A stretch of DNA of 33,253 bases from Caldilineae bacterium (GCA_011176545.1 DUEN01000014.1:1-33253); one strand, 5' to 3'; shown: positions 15,409 to 24,674, numbered from the stretch's first letter. Program-made: numbers and translations. The notes: generated by a model from the letters alone, not told the origin.

Positions 15409-15981
15409 TTATGCTCCTTTCTCCAGTTGCTCGATACGATCAAGCAGCTGGGCAAGCCGTTGTCGCAGCTCGCGGGCCTGAGCCTTCAGCTCCTCGATCT
15501 CTTGGGAGCGCGCGCCTGCTGGCGGAGGAGTCATGGGAGACGCCATGCCTTGACCGGCGCCCATACCCATACCCCGGCCGCCTCCCATACCACCGCGCAT
15601 CCCCATGCCACGCCCGCCGCGCATCCCGGTGTGCGGTCGCGCGCTGGCTTGGTCCATCCGTTGCAGACGGCCGGCCTTGAACGCCTCAACTGCGTCGCGC
15701 ACCGTGCCTTCACCGACCAGGTAGACGGGCACGTTGGCCGCTGCCAACACATCGAAGGCATTAGGGCCAACGTTGCCAGTCAGCACGGCTTGCGCTCCCT
15801 GATTGACGACGAATTGGGCCGCCTGAATACCGGCGCCGCCGCTGAGGGCCTGCGCCGGGTTGTCCACGGCCTCAAAAGCCATCGTCTCGGTGTCGATGAA
15901 GATGTAGACGGGGCAGCGCCCGAAGACAGGGCTTGCCGGTGCATCCAGATCATATCCGTTGGCTGATATCACGATCTTCAT
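15409..15981 (-). CDS. NifX-like cofactor-binding domain protein with Gly/Met-rich linker and coiled coil
   Basis: 190 residues, AAGGAG 6 bases before ATG. The N-terminal ~110 residues (MKIVISANGYDLDAPASPVF, FGRCPVYIFIDTETMAFEAV, QGAQAVLTGNVGPNAFDVL) are the NifX/NafY-type cofactor-binding fold. Residues ~118-155 are a low-complexity stretch of Gly, Met and Arg (RGGRGMGMRGGMGGGRGMGM), possibly a flexible metal-binding or RNA-like linker. Residues ~163-190 are a heptad-rich helix (IEELKAQARELRQRLAQLLD). The same ending is found in the DUF5320-like protein at 25060-25431, hinting at coiled-coil pairing between proteins of the two blocks. It is the first gene of the minus-strand Fe-S block; no clear promoter was found ahead of it. 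Confidence 0.85.
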   Translation of the reverse strand: MKIVISANGYDLDAPASPVFGRCPVYIFIDTETMAFEAVDNPAQALSGGAGIQAAQFVVNQGAQAVLTGNVGPNAFDVLAAANVPVYLVGEGTVRDAVEAFKAGRLQRMDQASARPHTGMRGGRGMGMRGGMGGGRGMGMGAGQGMASPMTPPPAGARSQEIEELKAQARELRQRLAQLLDRIEQLEKGA

Positions 15982-16019
15982 GGTTCTCTCCTTCTTGTAA
16001 GAGATTTAGGTTCATCTTC

Positions 16020-16054
16020 CGATGCAGGGACGCAGCGTCGCTATGTCCCTATCG
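16020..16054 (-). terminator. Hairpin downstream of the ABC-2 permease gene
   Basis: CGAT-(GC bulge)-AGGGAC at 16020-16031 pairs with GTCCCT-ATCG at 16045-16054, a 10-bp broken stem. It lies just after the permease stop and before the NifX-like gene, both on the minus strand. No strong U-run follows, so termination is only probable. Confidence 0.4.
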
Positions 16055-16089
16055 CTTGGTGATGGCTCAGTCGTGTTTCTCAGGCGTTC

Positions 16090-16857
16090 TCAGTATCCCA
16101 ATTGGCGACTCCGATGATGCAACCACATGGACGGTATTAGAAACAATACGCTGGCCAGCAGTAGGACCGCTATGTCTAGCTGTGGATCAAGCAGTCCCAT
16201 GCCCAATACCGCATGGTTCATCAGATCCTGCGCGTAGGTTAGTGGTGAGAGGTAGGCCACCGCTCGCGCTGCCGGAGCCATCTCCTCCAGCGGGATGAAC
16301 ACGCCGCTGATGAACAGGAGCCCCCAACGCAGCAACGTGCTAGGCATTTGCACGTCCCCCGGGTTACGGGTTGGGATGGAGCCGAAGATCAGCCCCAGGG
16401 CGGCGAAACTGTAGGCTCCCAGGATCAGCCCGGCGATCAGGAGCCAGGGAGCAGCGATCGTCACATCGAATACTGTGATGCCGATGATCAGCGCGGTGAA
16501 GGATACGGCCAGAGCGAAGAGCGCTCCCACCGCCGTCTTCCCCAGCAGCAGGGTGAGCAACGATATCGGCGCGGCCAGCAATCGATCGTAGGTGCCGAGC
16601 CGGCGCTCCAAGGGGATGATGAACGGGCCGGCCGCCGCCGCGGTAAAGAAGATGGTCAGTGCCAACAGCCTGGCGACACCTTGCGCCGCTGCGATCTCCC
16701 GGCGGACCGAGAAGGAGAAGAAGAGGAAGAAGGGCATCAGCACGCCGAACATGATCATCCCCGGCCTCAGGTAATAGACCTTCATGTCTTTCACGGTGAT
16801 GGCCCATGCTTGTGCCAACTCGTCGCGTACCCTTTGTAGCCATCCGCTCAGCATCAT
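16090..16857 (-). CDS. ABC-2 type transporter permease (DrrB-like)
   Basis: 255 residues with six predicted TM helices. The N-terminus has ITVKDMKVYYLRPGMIMFGV, the usual entry helix of ABC-2 exporters. Then come IFFTAAAAGPFIIPLERRLG and a GTYDRLLAAPISLLTLLLGK segment, the conserved loop that contacts the ATPase, and later FISGVFIPLEEMAPAARAVA and LSPLTYAQDLMNHAVLG, the ABC2 signature region. AAGGAG lies 6 bases before the ATG. The start overlaps the ATPase stop (ATGA), so the two form one exporter. Relatives export drugs, lipids or glycans; the substrate cannot be told. Confidence 0.9.
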   Translation of the reverse strand: MMLSGWLQRVRDELAQAWAITVKDMKVYYLRPGMIMFGVLMPFFLFFSFSVRREIAAAQGVARLLALTIFFTAAAAGPFIIPLERRLGTYDRLLAAPISLLTLLLGKTAVGALFALAVSFTALIIGITVFDVTIAAPWLLIAGLILGAYSFAALGLIFGSIPTRNPGDVQMPSTLLRWGLLFISGVFIPLEEMAPAARAVAYLSPLTYAQDLMNHAVLGMGLLDPQLDIAVLLLASVLFLIPSMWLHHRSRQLGY

Positions 16858-17882
16858 CGACTTCTCCTTCGGCCGCCTCGTCCACCTCGGCGGCGATCAT
16901 CCTCCTGGCCCTCGTGTCGTATCGTTCCGATGGATTGCCCCGTGATCTGTAGGAACACGTCCTCCAGGCTGGGACCCAACGTGCTTAGACTGACCACCCG
17001 CAATTCATGCGATCGAGCATAGTCAATGACATGAAGGAGTAGCGCCGACGGGTCTTGTGTATACAATCGCCACTTGTCTCCCGCCTTGACCGTCTTTGAT
17101 ACCCCGGGGAGCGAAGCCAGCGCCTCGCCATGGGACTGCCCGTCTGGCTCCAGGGCCACCTCCACGGACTGCACCTGCTGGAAGGTCTGCTTTAGCCGTT
17201 CCGGGGTGTCGATGGCCGCGATCCGGCCGTGGTTGATGATGGCTACTCGATCACACAGTTGGTTGGCTTCCTCTATCTGGTGGGTGGTCAGAAAGATCGT
17301 GGTCCCCTCTGCGTTCAGCCGACGAATCAGGTCCTTGATGGCGCGAGCGCTCTGGGCATCTAACCCGGGAGTCGGCTCGTCTAAAAAGAGGAGCGAAGGT
17401 CGGTGGATGATGGCCATGGCGATACTCAATCGCCGGCGCATGCCTTTGGAGAAGTTCTCCACCTTGACATTCCTTTTCTCCCACAACCCGAACATCTCCA
17501 GGAGCTCCCGCCCCCGCGACGCCCGCTCATGCCGGGGAACCCGGTAGAGTCTGGCCGTGAACATCAGATTCTCCCAGGCGGTCAGCTCAGTGTAGACATT
17601 TGATTCCTCCGGCACCAGGCCCATTTGCCGCTTCACCGGGTATGAGTCACGGGTTATGTCATGTCCATTGATGATGATACGACCCTCAGTCGGTTCCAGC
17701 AGTGTGGTCAACATGCGCTGAGTGGTCGTTTTGCCCGCTCCATTGGGTCCTAGAAAGCCGAAGATCTCGCCCTGGCGCACTGTGAAGCTGATGTGATCAA
17801 CAGCCAAAACACCTTTGCCGGGGCGGCCATAATACTTGGTCAGGTTATCGACCTCGATGGCATTCGCGGCGTTTCCAAGCAT
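16854..17882 (-). CDS. ABC transporter ATP-binding protein (DrrA-like)
   Basis: 342 residues from ATG 17882, chosen because GGAGG lies 9 bases ahead; in-frame starts at 17924 and 17972 lack one and run into a radical SAM remnant. Walker A GPNGAGKT is at 45-52, the ABC signature appears as NFSKGMRRRLS, Walker B as LLFLDEPTPGLD, and the switch His in FLTTHQIEEA. A C-terminal ~90-residue domain (VEVALEPDGQSHGEALASLP onward) is the DUF4162 region of daunorubicin-type ATPases. The last residues are Arg/Gly-rich (DDRRRGGRGGRRRSR), an odd basic tail. It energises the adjoining permease in the membrane. Confidence 0.92.
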   Translation of the reverse strand: MLGNAANAIEVDNLTKYYGRPGKGVLAVDHISFTVRQGEIFGFLGPNGAGKTTTQRMLTTLLEPTEGRIIINGHDITRDSYPVKRQMGLVPEESNVYTELTAWENLMFTARLYRVPRHERASRGRELLEMFGLWEKRNVKVENFSKGMRRRLSIAMAIIHRPSLLFLDEPTPGLDAQSARAIKDLIRRLNAEGTTIFLTTHQIEEANQLCDRVAIINHGRIAAIDTPERLKQTFQQVQSVEVALEPDGQSHGEALASLPGVSKTVKAGDKWRLYTQDPSALLLHVIDYARSHELRVVSLSTLGPSLEDVFLQITGQSIGTIRHEGQEDDRRRGGRGGRRRSR

Positions 17883-17913
17883 TCTTCGTGTCCTCCAGAG
17901 CATCTTGTAATGA

Positions 17914-18051
17914 TCAGCCCTCATATTTCCAAAAGACCTGCCCTCGATATACGCACCGCCGCGCCTGCCCACTGGCCTCCAACGCCGCTAGCGTTTCCTG
18001 TACTGATCGTCCTAATCGCCGTGATGGAACCGGCCCAAACACGAATCTCAT
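17914..18051 (-). pseudogene. Internally deleted remnant of a COG0731-type radical SAM gene
   Basis: A 45-codon frame starts at ATG 18051 with GAGG 8 bases ahead. Its first 16 residues, MRFVFGPVPSRRLGRS, are the hallmark start of a radical SAM/Fe-S oxidoreductase family of ~300 residues (normally followed by 'LG..' and a CxxxCxxC loop). The remaining 29 residues (VQETLAALEASGQARRCVYR, then GQVFWKYEG and stop) look like the C-terminal winged-helix end of the same family ('..LE.EG.vrr..Y.GrvFw'). The whole radical SAM core is missing, and the junction after Ser16 keeps the frame. I read it as an in-frame deletion scar, not a functional gene. A short peptide could still be made from the intact start. 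Confidence 0.65.
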
Positions 18052-18117
18052 GGATTGTTCCTCAATACGACCTGCTGACTGTCATAACGATGCAGCTCCA
18101 GCGGGCGATAGTTGCTT

Positions 18118-18948
18118 TTAGAAAGGCCATGCCGTCCCCGCCGGGCAGGGATGGACTTGGTCGCCCAGGGCGTTCGCCAGGATCGCGTAGGCTCGCTCTC
18201 CGGTGCAGTGATTCAGATAAAGATCGGGTGCGCCATAGGTGTCACGTAGGACGTTCGCTACGTGGTGCAGGTATGCCTCCTCGGCGTCCAAAAGATGTGT
18301 GCCTCCCAGGATGGCGACGATAGGACGATGGAATGTACGGGCGACATGAGCCAATGTGTTTAGCAGCCCAGCATGGCAACAGCCGCAAACGACGATAAGC
18401 CCTTTCTCCGTCTCCACCACTACCGAGATGTCGTCCTGATAGGGATCGGGCCGCCAGCCATCGCCGTCGGGCACAAAGTGATGTTCACTACGACCCTGAG
18501 GCTCCGGTCGCTGGGAGATCTCACCGGTCGTCCACACACCTGGCAAAACCTCCATCGGTGTGGCGCTGAGGTGCAGATCGGCCCGCTGGTCTAGCTCTTC
18601 CCGAGATAGGCTTAGCCCGATGAACTTGTACTTGCCCTCCCGGCGGGAGAAGCGCGGCCGGAGGATCTCAGGGCTGGCAAAGAGGGGCAAACCAGGATAC
18701 AGTGATAGAACAACGTCCACAGCCCCTGTGTGGTCGTAATGAGCATGGCTGAGGATGAGGGCATCCACGTCACGCGGGTGTTTGCCCAACAGACCGAGGT
18801 TGTGCAGGAACACCGCCTCACTACGGCCGGTATCCAGAAGCGCACAGCCCTGGTCCGTCTCGATGTGGAAGGATAGACCATGCTCTCCCCAGAAAGGAGA
18901 CCCTCGCCGGGCGGTGTTATCGACAATGCATGTGATCTTGGGCATCAT
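18118..18948 (-). CDS. Metallo-beta-lactamase-fold hydrolase (COG1237-like)
   Basis: 276 residues from ATG 18948; AGGAG lies about 5-6 bases ahead, and a second ATG at 18945 is equally possible. The in-frame start at 18999 lacks a ribosome binding site. The metal-binding motif is LSHAHYDHTGAVDVVLSLY; CGCCHAGLLNTLAHV supplies the next His, and the ending LYLNHCTGERAYAILANALG the last. This layout fits the COG1237 group (dihydropterin-aminobenzene phosphate synthase-like hydrolases), of which archaeal members act in methanopterin synthesis. In bacteria the substrate is unknown. It is a cytoplasmic paralogue of the lipoprotein at 19049-20086; the two share fold and the 'HCTG' ending. Confidence 0.85.
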   Translation of the reverse strand: MMPKITCIVDNTARRGSPFWGEHGLSFHIETDQGCALLDTGRSEAVFLHNLGLLGKHPRDVDALILSHAHYDHTGAVDVVLSLYPGLPLFASPEILRPRFSRREGKYKFIGLSLSREELDQRADLHLSATPMEVLPGVWTTGEISQRPEPQGRSEHHFVPDGDGWRPDPYQDDISVVVETEKGLIVVCGCCHAGLLNTLAHVARTFHRPIVAILGGTHLLDAEEAYLHHVANVLRDTYGAPDLYLNHCTGERAYAILANALGDQVHPCPAGTAWPF

Positions 18949-19048
18949 GAACTCTCCTGTCACACTCGGAATATCCCCATCGCCGTTTACGGCTGGCACA
19001 TGCCATCGGCGCTATGGCGGGATCGGCGAAAGGATTCCCACGCAATTC

Positions 19049-20086
19049 TCACCGCTCCACGCCTGAAGGCTCGACCGTGATGATCCGACCCACGCCCGCG
19101 GATATGAAATCATCTCCATACTCCGATGCGAACATGGCGATGGCTCGATCCCCGGTGCAGTGACACGGCGCCACCTTTCTGACCCCCATCTGACGAAAGC
19201 CCTCTATAATGGTGGCAATCTCCGACTTGCTCTTATTTCTCAGATGAAAACCGCCGACGACCAGATACACCGGGGCATCAAATAACTCCTGCGCCCGGGC
19301 GATTATCTGGACGATACCGGGATGAGCACAGCCGGTCATCACGACCAGTCCGCAGTCGGTCCGAATGACTAACGCCTGCTCCCGGATGCGGTCTCCCATC
19401 TCGCCGGTGGTGAATATACCTTCGGACAAAGCTTGTCCTGGAGTGACTTCGACCACGCGCGCCGTCCGTCCCACCTGACGCTTAAAATCCGCCGGGAAGG
19501 AAGGCAACAGATAGACGACAGGACGGGCGCCAACCGCCAGGAGCGCGCCTAAGCCGCCGGTGTGATCCTTATGGATATGGGAGAGAACTACGTCCTCGAC
19601 GCCGGCCGGGTCAATGCCTAGGGCTCGCATATTCCCTAACAACGCAGGCCCATCGCCACCGGTGTCGAAAAGGAGCGTTCGATGCTGATACGTCACCAAA
19701 GCAGCAAAGCCCCACGCCGCCTTCAGGCGCTCATCATAGGCATTGTTATCGTACAGGATAGTGATGGTTAGCGGTTGTGTAGCTGATGTTGTAACAGACG
19801 TCGATATTTCATCACTTCCCTGCTCTACCGATGTCCTCGAGCTGGATCCGGACGTCGAAACAGCACCAGGGGTGGGGGCCGTAGGTGCACAAGGTGTAGG
19901 GCCTACAGGGCATAGCGAGTCAACCCCACTGAAAGGCAGGGGCAGCGTCGTTGGCATCGGTGTTGTCCCAAGCGTCCCCGTCGGTACAGGTGTCGGTTCC
20001 GGGCTCACTGTCGATTGGCAGGCGATGAGGATCAATATCCCAAACAGAGCGATGCAGATCCCTCGCCATTGGCCGTATCCGTTCAC
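19049..20086 (-). CDS. Metallo-beta-lactamase-fold lipoprotein (COG1237-like, surface)
   Basis: About 345 residues from GTG 20086, chosen because GAGG precedes it by 6-7 bases and the frame then opens directly with a signal peptide (MNGYGQWRGICIALFGILIL). A longer frame from GTG 20125 is less likely. The lipobox is LIAC. A Pro/Thr/Ser linker of ~80 residues follows, then an MBL domain with SHIHKDHTGGLGALLAVGAR (HxHxDH), MTGCAHPGIVQIIARAQELF, GGFHL and CHCTGDRAIAMFASEYGDDF. It should sit on the outer face of the membrane as a metallohydrolase. The gene is 57 bases after the Mrp-type ATPase and probably in its operon. Confidence 0.82.
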   Translation of the reverse strand: MNGYGQWRGICIALFGILILIACQSTVSPEPTPVPTGTLGTTPMPTTLPLPFSGVDSLCPVGPTPCAPTAPTPGAVSTSGSSSRTSVEQGSDEISTSVTTSATQPLTITILYDNNAYDERLKAAWGFAALVTYQHRTLLFDTGGDGPALLGNMRALGIDPAGVEDVVLSHIHKDHTGGLGALLAVGARPVVYLLPSFPADFKRQVGRTARVVEVTPGQALSEGIFTTGEMGDRIREQALVIRTDCGLVVMTGCAHPGIVQIIARAQELFDAPVYLVVGGFHLRNKSKSEIATIIEGFRQMGVRKVAPCHCTGDRAIAMFASEYGDDFISAGVGRIITVEPSGVER

Positions 20087-20143
20087 GATATCCCTCGCCC
20101 TTCCATGCCTAAGGTGTCTGACCACTGGTTATGGCATGATCCC

Positions 20144-21217
20144 TCACGACCCGGGGAATACAGGGGGCCGAGCGGAAGGGGCCAGCTCCACGATGCGCTC
20201 AGCCACCGGGATAAAGGCCTCCGCTGGATAATCCTCGATACGTCCCTCATCACATAGCCGGGTGATCTCAGGATCAATCGGCAAACGGCCCAAGAAGGGC
20301 ACCCCCAGCTTCGAGGCCGTCTCCTCCGCATGGCTGGGGCCGAAGATCTCATGCCGCTTCCCTGTATCTGGGCAGACGAAGTAGCTCATGTTCTCTACCA
20401 GACCGAGGATGGGGATATTGAGCCGTTGCGCCATTTGGGCGGCCTTACGCACGACCATCCCCGCCAGGCCCTGAGGGGAGGTCACCAGGACCACTCCGCT
20501 CATGGGTAAAGACTGCATCACAGTGAGCGAGGCATCGGATGTGCCCGGCGGCAGATCGACGATCAGGTAATCCAATGTGCCCCACAGGACATCGCCCCAG
20601 AACTGCCGGATGGCGTTGCTGATCATGGGGCCACGCCAGATGACGGCTTGATCCTCCCTCTCTAAAAGCAAGTTGATAGACATCACCGCGATCCCTGTCC
20701 GGCTCTTGGGAGGTACGAGGGCCACAGGGCTGGTCGCGGGACGTGCCTCTCCCGAGAAGAACATCTTCGGGATGCTAGGACCAGTGATGTCAGCATCCAA
20801 TATCCCAACCCGATATCCTTTTCTCCGTAGGATCACGGCCAATAGCCCGCTGACCAGGGACTTGCCAACACCTCCCTTACCGCTCATTACGGCGACGACG
20901 TGCGTGATGCGGTTGAGATGCTCTGCTCGACCTTCTCGCGAGGCGCCGCCGAACAGCCGCTGCTTTTCCTCGTCGGTCATCTCGGTTAACTTCACCTCGA
21001 CCTCCTGCACCCCGTCCAGGGAAAGGATGGCCTGCTTAACATCAGCAACGATCTGCTCCTTGAGCGGACAGGCCAGGGTGGTCAAGGCAAGGGTCACACT
21101 CACATGGGCGTCCGATATCTCCACCTCGCGCACCATGCCTAGATCAACGACATCGCGCTTCAGTTCAGGGTCCTTCACACGGCGTAGAGCTTCGTAGACT
21201 TGCTCTTTGGTCATCAT
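20144..21217 (-). CDS. mrp: Mrp/ApbC/NBP35-family Fe-S cluster carrier ATPase with N-terminal DUF59 domain
   Basis: 357 residues; GAGAGGT lies 5 bases before the ATG. Residues 1-80 are a DUF59 domain (ALRRVKDPELKRDVVDLGMV, ACPLKEQIVADVKQAIL). The P-loop MSGKGGVGKS is near 110-119, followed by GILDADITGPSIPKMF and VDLPPGTSDASLTVMQSLPM. This is the standard bacterial Mrp layout, which binds a 4Fe-4S cluster at a dimer interface and passes it to apo-proteins. The usual CxxC that bridges the cluster is here only NMSYFVCPDTGKRHEIFG: one Cys, with Thr-Gly in place of the second. That change is worth noting but may be common in related phyla. It shares the DUF59 theme with 12705-13034. Confidence 0.92.
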   Translation of the reverse strand: MMTKEQVYEALRRVKDPELKRDVVDLGMVREVEISDAHVSVTLALTTLACPLKEQIVADVKQAILSLDGVQEVEVKLTEMTDEEKQRLFGGASREGRAEHLNRITHVVAVMSGKGGVGKSLVSGLLAVILRRKGYRVGILDADITGPSIPKMFFSGEARPATSPVALVPPKSRTGIAVMSINLLLEREDQAVIWRGPMISNAIRQFWGDVLWGTLDYLIVDLPPGTSDASLTVMQSLPMSGVVLVTSPQGLAGMVVRKAAQMAQRLNIPILGLVENMSYFVCPDTGKRHEIFGPSHAEETASKLGVPFLGRLPIDPEITRLCDEGRIEDYPAEAFIPVAERIVELAPSARPPVFPGS

Positions 21218-21259
21218 CGTTTACCTCTCATTGTTGATATTTAGGGTGATGTTCATATG

Positions 21260-24200
21260 CTACCTGGCATCTCGCTCCAGGAATATATCTCGGAATAGCA
21301 CTTCATCCCAAATCGATGCTGCCCCTTGAAACGGGGGTGCTACATATCCCGCGAGCACCGTCAGCTCGTTATACCCGGGCCACAGGAACTCGGATGGCAC
21401 TGGGAACGATGCTGAAACCCAGGCATAGGTCCAATCCTTCTGGGGGAGATATCCCAGGAAATGGCCGTTCAAGAACAACGCGTTGGTCGGTTCGTGGCTT
21501 TGGAGTTCCACCCGAAGCCGCCATGGCCCCCTCTCAGGGGATCTTACATAGAACCCTCCTCGCCATATGAGGCTGGGACGCTGGACCCCATACAGAGGTC
21601 GGAGTGGCGGTCATTCGTTATCCCCTAGGTGGATCTCTATATCCCGGGCCAAAACATGGATGGGCGATGAGTCAAACCCAAGGGTCTCTAACAGCATCCA
21701 CCAGGGATCAGGGATCGAGTATCGCCTGGAGACGATGGAGGCAAATGTATCTCGTAAAGCCTGGCATACCGGCTTAGGCCTCCCATCTCGAAATAGAAGG
21801 CTATACCCGAACTTTTCATCCTCCTCAGGAGCTCCCCGGCTGAGATTCCACACCGTAAATACCCTCAGCCAGGGCCACTCATGATAAGCTTTCCACCAAG
21901 CGCGTGCGAGGTAGTCGGCTTGCTCCTCTAGCGTTACCGTCAGCCAGGCATGCTCTCCTACGCCGTGAGTCGTCCATCCGATCTCTGTCGCCCAAATCGG
22001 TTTCGCTCCATCTCCATGAGCCGCCATCACGGCCCGAAGGTCCAAAATGCGGCTCATGTTGAGCCCCTCATGAGCGCCATGGGAGTCATCCGGCGGATAA
22101 GCAAAGCCATAGGGGTGGGCCCCAAGGGCGTCGAAGAACGGTCGAGCGCCCGCCTGATACATCCCTTCCAGGAAAACCCGATCATCCATGGCCTGATCGC
22201 TTTGCTCGTTGGTGGGCGCGAGGCCAGCGCTAACCACCAACGCCAGTGGGTCCTCCCGCTTGATGGCCTGGTAGGCGAGTTGTAGCAGCCGAGTATACGC
22301 TGATGGATCAGGGGGGGCTCCCCATTCTGAGGCCAGATTGGGCTCATTCCAGATGATATAAGCCCGGATACGTCCCTGATAACGCCGGGCGACCGTTCCC
22401 ACAAACTTTAAATAGGCTTCAACGTTGAAGGGAAAATCGCCATCCTCTCGAGCCCATGTGGGCGGATGGTCGAGGCGTACAATCAGATCAAGGCCATAAT
22501 AGTCGGCGGCCTGCACCAGGAAATCAGGATACTCCCAGTACCAATCTCCTGGCAGCGGCTCTATCTCCTGCCAGGGAAAGACCTGCACAATGGCTTGGAA
22601 TCCGATCTCCTGGGCCTCTCGCAAAAGGGTATCGTCGGGCCTCAAGGTGTGGGCCGCCGGAAGCAGGCGGATCTGAGGATAAGGTAGGGAGCGAGAGAAT
22701 GATCGCATCAACGCCGTCCAACTATCCATCCTTGCCCGCCTACCCATCCGGAGTGGGGCTTCACGTAGTGGACATTCCGCGTCTGGGCCACGAAAGAGGC
22801 CGCGATCAGTGGCGACGTAGATTCTCCCCTCCACAGGATCAATCAGAAGGTCGTTCACCGTGGCGTCGGCTGGGATCCCTGAGATCCGGTACCAGGTCAT
22901 CCCCTGGTCGCAGGACTGATACAAACCCGCATACATAGTGCCCGCGTAGATACGCCCGTCAGGCAATATCACGAGAGAAGTCACTGTGTCCTTGATCACT
23001 TCAGGCGCGCAACGGTGCCAGCGGCCTCCATTTGCATCAGTCCATATCCCTCTTGTAGTCCCCAGGTAACGGGAGGTGCCATCTGGGCTAAAGGCGATGG
23101 CAAACACGCTTTCATCTGAGAAAGGCAAAGGCTCTCTCTGCCAGCGTTTCTCCTTCGGGTCCCACTGGAAGAGTCCATCCTGAGTGCCCGCGAAGAGCTC
23201 CCCAGACGGCGAACGGGCCATGGATAACACCACGTGATGGACTTCCATCCCGTCCCAGCGAGCCTCCCAGGTTTGCCCCTCATCCTGGCTTTCATAGACG
23301 CGCTCAAAAGCGAGCCGGGCGAATAAGTGGTGGGGGGCGGCCGGATCTGTCAGGAGGCCTACTATGCCGCGCGGCGTCGGTGTGGAGGAAGCCTCCTCCC
23401 ACGTTCTTCCCCCATCCGTGCTACGCGAGAGGCCGCTCTCCGTGCCTGCGTAGATCGTATAGGTCGCGCCATCGCGAGCTAAAGCGTAGAAATGCCGATA
23501 CCCGAGCTCACGCGCCGTTGGAAGCCAAGCCTCCCCGGCGGGGGCCCGCCGATATAGACCGAGAGGCGTCGCTGCCACTAATCCTATCCTCTCATCTCCG
23601 GCTAACGCCCTCACGACAACTCGTCCTGGCCCCCTCCCACAACGTTGCCATGTCTTACCTTGATCGGTGCTTCGATATACACCGCCCCTGGTGGCAGCGT
23701 ATAGCATGCTCTTCCCAGAGGCTTCCTCAACAATAGCGAGCCCCAAGACGATGGCATCACGCGGCAACCCTTCACCGCTCAACACCCAAGTCTGTCCGTA
23801 ATCCTCTGAACGAGCGACGGCCCCCTCCAGCCCCGCATAGAGGGCACCATCTGGGGTCATGACGAAAGAGTAAGCTCGCTTATCCAGGCTGGATGCGAGG
23901 CGCCAAGTGCGGCCCGCATCCTCCGAGCAATATACATGCGTCGAGGTACCTACACAGGCCCGTTGTCCTGTTTCTTGATCTACTAGAAGCGCCGCAATAT
24001 ATTCCCCTTCGAATTCTGACACCTGTCGCCAGTGATCCCCGTGATCCCAGCTGATCCATAAACCGTGCCCAGCCGTGCCTAAAAGGATCAAAGATCCGTC
24101 CGGTGACACATCGACGGTCAGAGCGCGAGGTTCCTCGCGGATGCGTTCCCAACGTCCCCGGTGATCCAGACGGAAAAGCCCGTTCCTCGCCTCCACTGCG

Positions 24201-24658
24201 TACAGGCGCCCAGCGGCGTCCTGAGCGAGGTGGAGGACGCCCTCGTCAAAGATCGGCACGAGCTGCCACTCCGATGCGCTTGCCTCGCGAAAGAAGAGTC
24301 CACCTTTTGTCCCTGCCCACCAGCGTTGGCGCGAGGCATCCCACAAAAGTGTGAATACCGAGTGCTCGTGGGGCCCTGGCATTCCAGACACTCCTGCCTG
24401 CTCCCAAGTCGCACCACCATCCAGCGAACGCCAGAGCCCTGGCAGCTCATATGTCCCAGCATATAGGACGTCTGGATCCGCCGGATCAACGGCCAAAGCT
24501 AGCACGGAGGCGTATGCAGGTAGGCCATCATCCCAACGCTCCCATGTGGGGGTAGAGGAGACCCCCGATGAGAGACTCACATCAGGAATAGAGACCACTC
24601 CTGACGGGAGCGATGAGATGAAGAGCCCAAGGAGAGAGATGAAGACGATGTTCCACAT
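21260..24658 (-). CDS. Secreted Asp-box beta-propeller plus glycoside hydrolase with C-terminal jelly-roll; in-frame UGA after codon 1015
   Basis: The frame from ATG 24658 opens with a signal peptide. Residues ~35-640 hold about nine Asp-box repeats of the S-x-D-x-G-x-T-W type (SLDGGATW, SEDAGRTW, SEDYGQTW, STDQGKTW, STDGGRTW, SQDEGQTW, SCDQGMTW), so a sortilin/BNR-like propeller. Residues ~690-1000 are a TIM-barrel glycoside hydrolase (GH39/GH5-like): AYIIWNEPNLASEWG carries the acid/base Glu and PIWATEIGWTTHG the nucleophile Glu. A UGA at 21613-21611 ends the protein at 1015 residues. The same frame then continues 116 codons to a TAG, encoding a jelly-roll (SLIWRGGFYVRSPERGPWRL, NALFLNGHFLGYLPQKDW). 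The entry covers both parts. A CGA-to-TGA nonsense mutation is simplest; readthrough is possible since UGAC is a leaky context. Confidence 0.75.
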
Positions 24659-24674
24659 AAGGGCTAATGGATCC

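Noticed and set aside
14801..15981. Nitrogen-fixation genes
   Set aside because: NifX-like folds are present, but there is no nifH, nifD, nifK, nifE, nifN or nifB-type radical SAM gene in the window, so nitrogenase function is not supported.
21260..21511. Separate 83-residue gene from GTG 21511
   Set aside because: It is the same frame as the giant hydrolase past the UGA, has no start signal, and begins inside a domain.
21580..21613. Second selenoprotein from the UGA at 21613-21611
   Set aside because: A GACCUC/GGGGUC stem follows and even fits the loose bSECIS rule, but the UGA lies in a carbohydrate-type domain with no redox Cys pattern.
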